Assembly: GCF_900182555.1 (NCBI RefSeq)
Contig: NZ_FXTH01000001.1
Location: 248,001-312,000, forward strand
DNA: 64,000 nt
Origin: Fodinibius sediminis
Lineage (GTDB): Bacteria > Bacteroidota > Rhodothermia > Balneolales > Balneolaceae
Reading direction: 5' to 3'
Shown here: in pieces, positions 61,851-64,000 of the stretch
How the letters are laid out: the number at the start of each line of letters is the position of its first letter
How positions within the stretch are numbered: position 1 is the first letter of the stretch
Made by a program: the position numbers and the translations under genes
Notes under the pieces: generated by a model
What the model was told of the DNA's origin: nothing
The model's input: only the letters and a program-made list of their open reading frames with translations
Databases searched by the model: none

Positions 61851-63002
61851 ATGCCTATCAACAAGCAGCAGGTTCGTACGGCCCTTACCCATGTTATCCA
61901 TCCCCAGATGGAAAAAGACCTGGTCACCCTCGATATGATAGAGGACCTTGTCGTGCAGGACAGTTTCATCACATTTACCATCGATCTTCCCGAAAAAGAT
62001 ACTAAACTGGAAACCCTCCTCAAGGAAAAATGCGAAAAGGCCATCCGTAAATATGTGGCTGAAGACGCCGTTCTCGATATTACCACGGCCGTCAATATTT
62101 CAAAATTCCGCAACAAGGAAAACAGCGGCGACTTTCCCGGTCAGGGACATCGCAGCCAAAAGAAGCAGCAAGATGAAGAGGAGCTGCTCAGCGGCGTTAA
62201 GAATGTGATTGCCGTTGCTTCGGGCAAGGGGGGCGTCGGCAAATCAACTGTTGCTGTAAATCTCGCCTGTGGACTGGCCCGAACCGGGGCAAAGGTGGGG
62301 CTACTGGATACGGATATTTATGGTCCCAGCATTCCCACCATGATGGATACCCATAAACGTCCCAATATAACCACTCAAAAAAAGCTGGTACCCCTGAAAA
62401 AATACGGGGTGCGCTTCCTCTCCATGGGCCTGCTTGTTGATCCCGACCAGGCGATGATCTGGCGCGGACCGATGGTGACCAGTGCCGTCAAACAGTTTAT
62501 GGAGGAAGTGGAATGGGGAGAACTGGACTACCTGGTGCTTGACCTGCCGCCGGGAACCGGTGATATTCAGCTGACGCTGGTTCAGACCGTGCCACTGACG
62601 GGTGCTGTTATTGTATCCACCCCCCAAACCGTTGCCCTTGATGATGCGCGTAAAGGGGTAGCCATGTTCAAGAAAGTGAACGTACCCGTCCTGGGTATGG
62701 TTGAAAACATGGCCTATTTTATACCGGAGGATATGCCCGACAAGAAATACCATATCTTTGGCAAACACGGCGCACGCAAGCTTGCTGAACGCATGGGCAC
62801 GAACTTTCTGGGTGAAATTCCACTGGAACAGGCGGTGCGTGAAAGCGGGGATGCCGGCAAGCCTATCGTGCTGCAGGAAGACCTGAAGTCAAAGTCGGCA
62901 CAGGCTTTTGTGGAGCTCTCCAACAATGTAATGCAGCAGCTGTCCATCCGTAATCAGGAGCAGGCTCCCACCGAGAAAATTGACATCAAGATTAAACCGT
63001 AG
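61851..63002 (+). CDS. mrp: Mrp/NBP35 (ApbC)-family iron-sulfur carrier ATPase, CxxC-lacking variant
   Basis: 383 residues. An N-terminal DUF59/MIP18-like domain (1-90, HVIHPQMEKDLVTLDMIEDL) is followed by the ParA-like ATPase with the deviant Walker A VASGKGGVGKSTVAVNLAC, LLDTDIYGPSIPTMMDTHKR, WRGPMVTSAVKQFMEEVEW and DYLVLDLPPGTGDIQLTLVQ. Where classical ApbC has a CxxC cluster site after ENMSYF, this protein reads ENMAYFIPEDMPDKKYHIFG with no cysteine; only two isolated Cys occur in the whole protein. The change is a known trait of many Bacteroidota Mrp proteins. It probably helps load iron-sulfur clusters but may not bind one itself by CxxC. Divergent from the gcvT operon. Confidence 0.9.
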   Translation: MPINKQQVRTALTHVIHPQMEKDLVTLDMIEDLVVQDSFITFTIDLPEKDTKLETLLKEKCEKAIRKYVAEDAVLDITTAVNISKFRNKENSGDFPGQGHRSQKKQQDEEELLSGVKNVIAVASGKGGVGKSTVAVNLACGLARTGAKVGLLDTDIYGPSIPTMMDTHKRPNITTQKKLVPLKKYGVRFLSMGLLVDPDQAMIWRGPMVTSAVKQFMEEVEWGELDYLVLDLPPGTGDIQLTLVQTVPLTGAVIVSTPQTVALDDARKGVAMFKKVNVPVLGMVENMAYFIPEDMPDKKYHIFGKHGARKLAERMGTNFLGEIPLEQAVRESGDAGKPIVLQEDLKSKSAQAFVELSNNVMQQLSIRNQEQAPTEKIDIKIKP

Positions 63003-63073
63003 AACTGCTGACCCGGGAAATGAGGAGCCCGGCGGCCTCGAGCCGTAAATGTGGCTGCTCTGCATGATGCTTT

Positions 63074-63997
63074 TTATGAGCGCTGACTCAACCCCAGCAT
63101 AAACTGCCAGATAGTGAGCGCCGCCAGTCGGGCCGTCTGGCCATCCCGGTCGTACTCCGGATTTAGTTCAGATATGTCAAAAGAGGTAACCTGCTTGTTA
63201 CGGCCAGCCAGATAAGCCGCCGTCAGCCACAGATCCGGAAGTAATCCGTTGGTACAGGGTGCACTTACGCCAGGAGCACAGGACTGATCTACCGCGTCCA
63301 TGTCGAAGGTGGCCATCAGGCGATCACTTTCGTGACTGTGGAACAAACCAGATATGGAGGTAATATTGGTCTCATCCCTGAAAAGATAATGCCCCCTGTG
63401 GCGATCGATAAATGCCAGGTGAGATGCCGCAACTGCGTGGGGTTGAAGGCCGGCCACCAGGTACGTTTCAGCGCATTGGCTGCCATGCTCCAGGGCCTGG
63501 CGAAAGGTAGATCCGGAATGCGACCGGCCCTCCTTAAGCGGCCGCACATCCGTGTGGGCATCGACATTCAATATTGAGGTTGCAAATCCATTTTCCGCAT
63601 AACCGAGAAAATGGCCATAGGCTGTTTCGTGCCCGCCCCCCATGATGATGGGAATTATGCCCTGCTCCAGGTAACGCGCAATGACAGTCCCCAATGTTAG
63701 CTGGTCGGCCTGCAAATCACCGGAGACGGGAACGTCTCCGACATCATTTGTATGCTCAAGCAATTTAATAAACCGGTCGCTGTCCTCGGCATCGGGGGTC
63801 ATGGCATAGAGCTGCCGCCGAATCTGCCCGGGGGCCGCCGAGGCACCGGCTCTTCCATCATTGCGTTTTACGCCTTCGTCGGAGGGAAAGCCTACAAGCA
63901 CTACGCCGGGCTTACCCTCATCCGGCTCACTTCGCAGCCACCTTGCCAGCCGCGGATCATCGGGAGCCGTTTCGGGAATATCTGTAGATGGTTGCAT
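63074..63997 (-). CDS. hutG: Formimidoylglutamase/arginase-family hydrolase
   Basis: 307 residues of the ureohydrolase fold. The manganese motifs are IPIIMGGGHETAYGHFLGYA, LNVDAHTDVRPLKEGRSHSG, MATFDMDAVDQSCAPGVSAP and SFDISELNPEYDRDGQTARL. GRAGASAAPGQIRRQLY near the start is frequent in HutG-type formimidoylglutamases, which yield glutamate and formamide from histidine breakdown; agmatinase-type activity is an alternative. The ATG at 63997 lies three bases from the right edge, so an upstream start or operon partner cannot be excluded. Confidence 0.85.
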   Translation of the reverse strand: MQPSTDIPETAPDDPRLARWLRSEPDEGKPGVVLVGFPSDEGVKRNDGRAGASAAPGQIRRQLYAMTPDAEDSDRFIKLLEHTNDVGDVPVSGDLQADQLTLGTVIARYLEQGIIPIIMGGGHETAYGHFLGYAENGFATSILNVDAHTDVRPLKEGRSHSGSTFRQALEHGSQCAETYLVAGLQPHAVAASHLAFIDRHRGHYLFRDETNITSISGLFHSHESDRLMATFDMDAVDQSCAPGVSAPCTNGLLPDLWLTAAYLAGRNKQVTSFDISELNPEYDRDGQTARLAALTIWQFMLGLSQRS

Positions 63998-64000
63998 CAG

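Noticed and set aside
1-64000. tRNA, rRNA, tmRNA, prophage or complete insertion sequence.
   Set aside because: No T-loop consensus in a cloverleaf setting, no rRNA signature, no transposase or phage structural genes were seen; a covariance-model scan could still find an RNA I missed.

Overview
The window is 64 kb of a mid-GC bacterial chromosome from the Bacteroidota/Balneolota (FCB) group. A Balneolaceae-like halophile is my best guess. The evidence is a SusC-type receptor at the left edge, an OmpA protein with thrombospondin-3 calcium repeats, an HU-domain/SPOR protein beside ExbB-ExbD-TonB, a ribosomal protein bS16 with a long acidic tail, DUF4097 and Peptidase_MA-like proteins, and a Mrp ATPase without CxxC. 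I found no rRNA, tRNA, CRISPR array, phage or complete insertion sequence. Most of the window is ordinary core chromosome, with a few gene-poor scars.

Layout. 1-1097: N-terminal part of a SusC/RagA receptor (-), then a 1.36-kb gene-free stretch rich in hairpins. 2.4-7.1 kb (-): rluB, scpB, an AstE/AspA-like deacylase and a GCS2-CBS fusion, with overlapping ends. 7.4-11.9 kb: GlcG/HbpS-like protein, priA, YfcE-like phosphoesterase, isocitrate dehydrogenase. 12.1-22.0 kb (-, apart from one DUF4168 gene): alcohol dehydrogenase, DoxX and PQQ-type sugar dehydrogenase, DJ-1/PfpI protein, a Nudix-like protein with an eroded active site, a short-chain dehydrogenase that has apparently lost its stop by frameshift, a BtuF-like protein, 3-methyladenine glycosylase, YihY/BrkB, carboxylesterase. 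22.1-22.8 kb: remains of a Nudix/NrtR-type regulator. 22.9-25.6 kb: mutS, followed by another decayed stretch. 26.4-29.4 kb: a GntR-type regulator and a UPF1-like SF1 helicase. 29.4-34.7 kb: fabI diverges from the ffh and rpsP-rimM-trmD-rplS cluster. 34.8-41.5 kb: methyltransferase, uvrB, a bifunctional tyrA and two overlapping outer-membrane barrel genes. 42-50 kb: ompA, a membrane metallopeptidase, proline dehydrogenase, a DUF4097 protein, a secreted unknown, a Gfo/Idh/MocA oxidoreductase. 50.2-55.3 kb (-): a barrel-HU-HU/SPOR-exbB-exbD-tonB operon. 55.4-61.7 kb (-): a flippase-like protein, lolA, ftsK, comB, gcvT and a 41-residue ORF not in the supplied gene models. 61.9-64 kb: mrp and a formiminoglutamase-like gene.

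How the genes work together. DNA maintenance and repair (priA, mutS, uvrB, 3-methyladenine glycosylase, scpB, ftsK, the SF1 helicase) and translation or secretion (rluB, ffh, rpsP-rimM-trmD-rplS) are the main themes. Envelope energisation and outer-membrane assembly (ExbB/ExbD/TonB, SPOR protein, LolA, OmpA, barrels, SusC) form a second group. The items most worth a second look are the frameshifted dehydrogenase with its neighbouring degenerate Nudix protein, the eroded NrtR-like gene, a diverged hairpin repeat shared by two gene-poor scars, the 17-bp tandem repeat before ffh, the GntR gene with no ordinary start codon where its homology begins, the GntR/helicase pair, and the membrane HExxH protein. 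I see no complete unknown multi-gene system. The GntR-helicase pair and the GCS2-CBS/deacylase pair are the nearest candidates.
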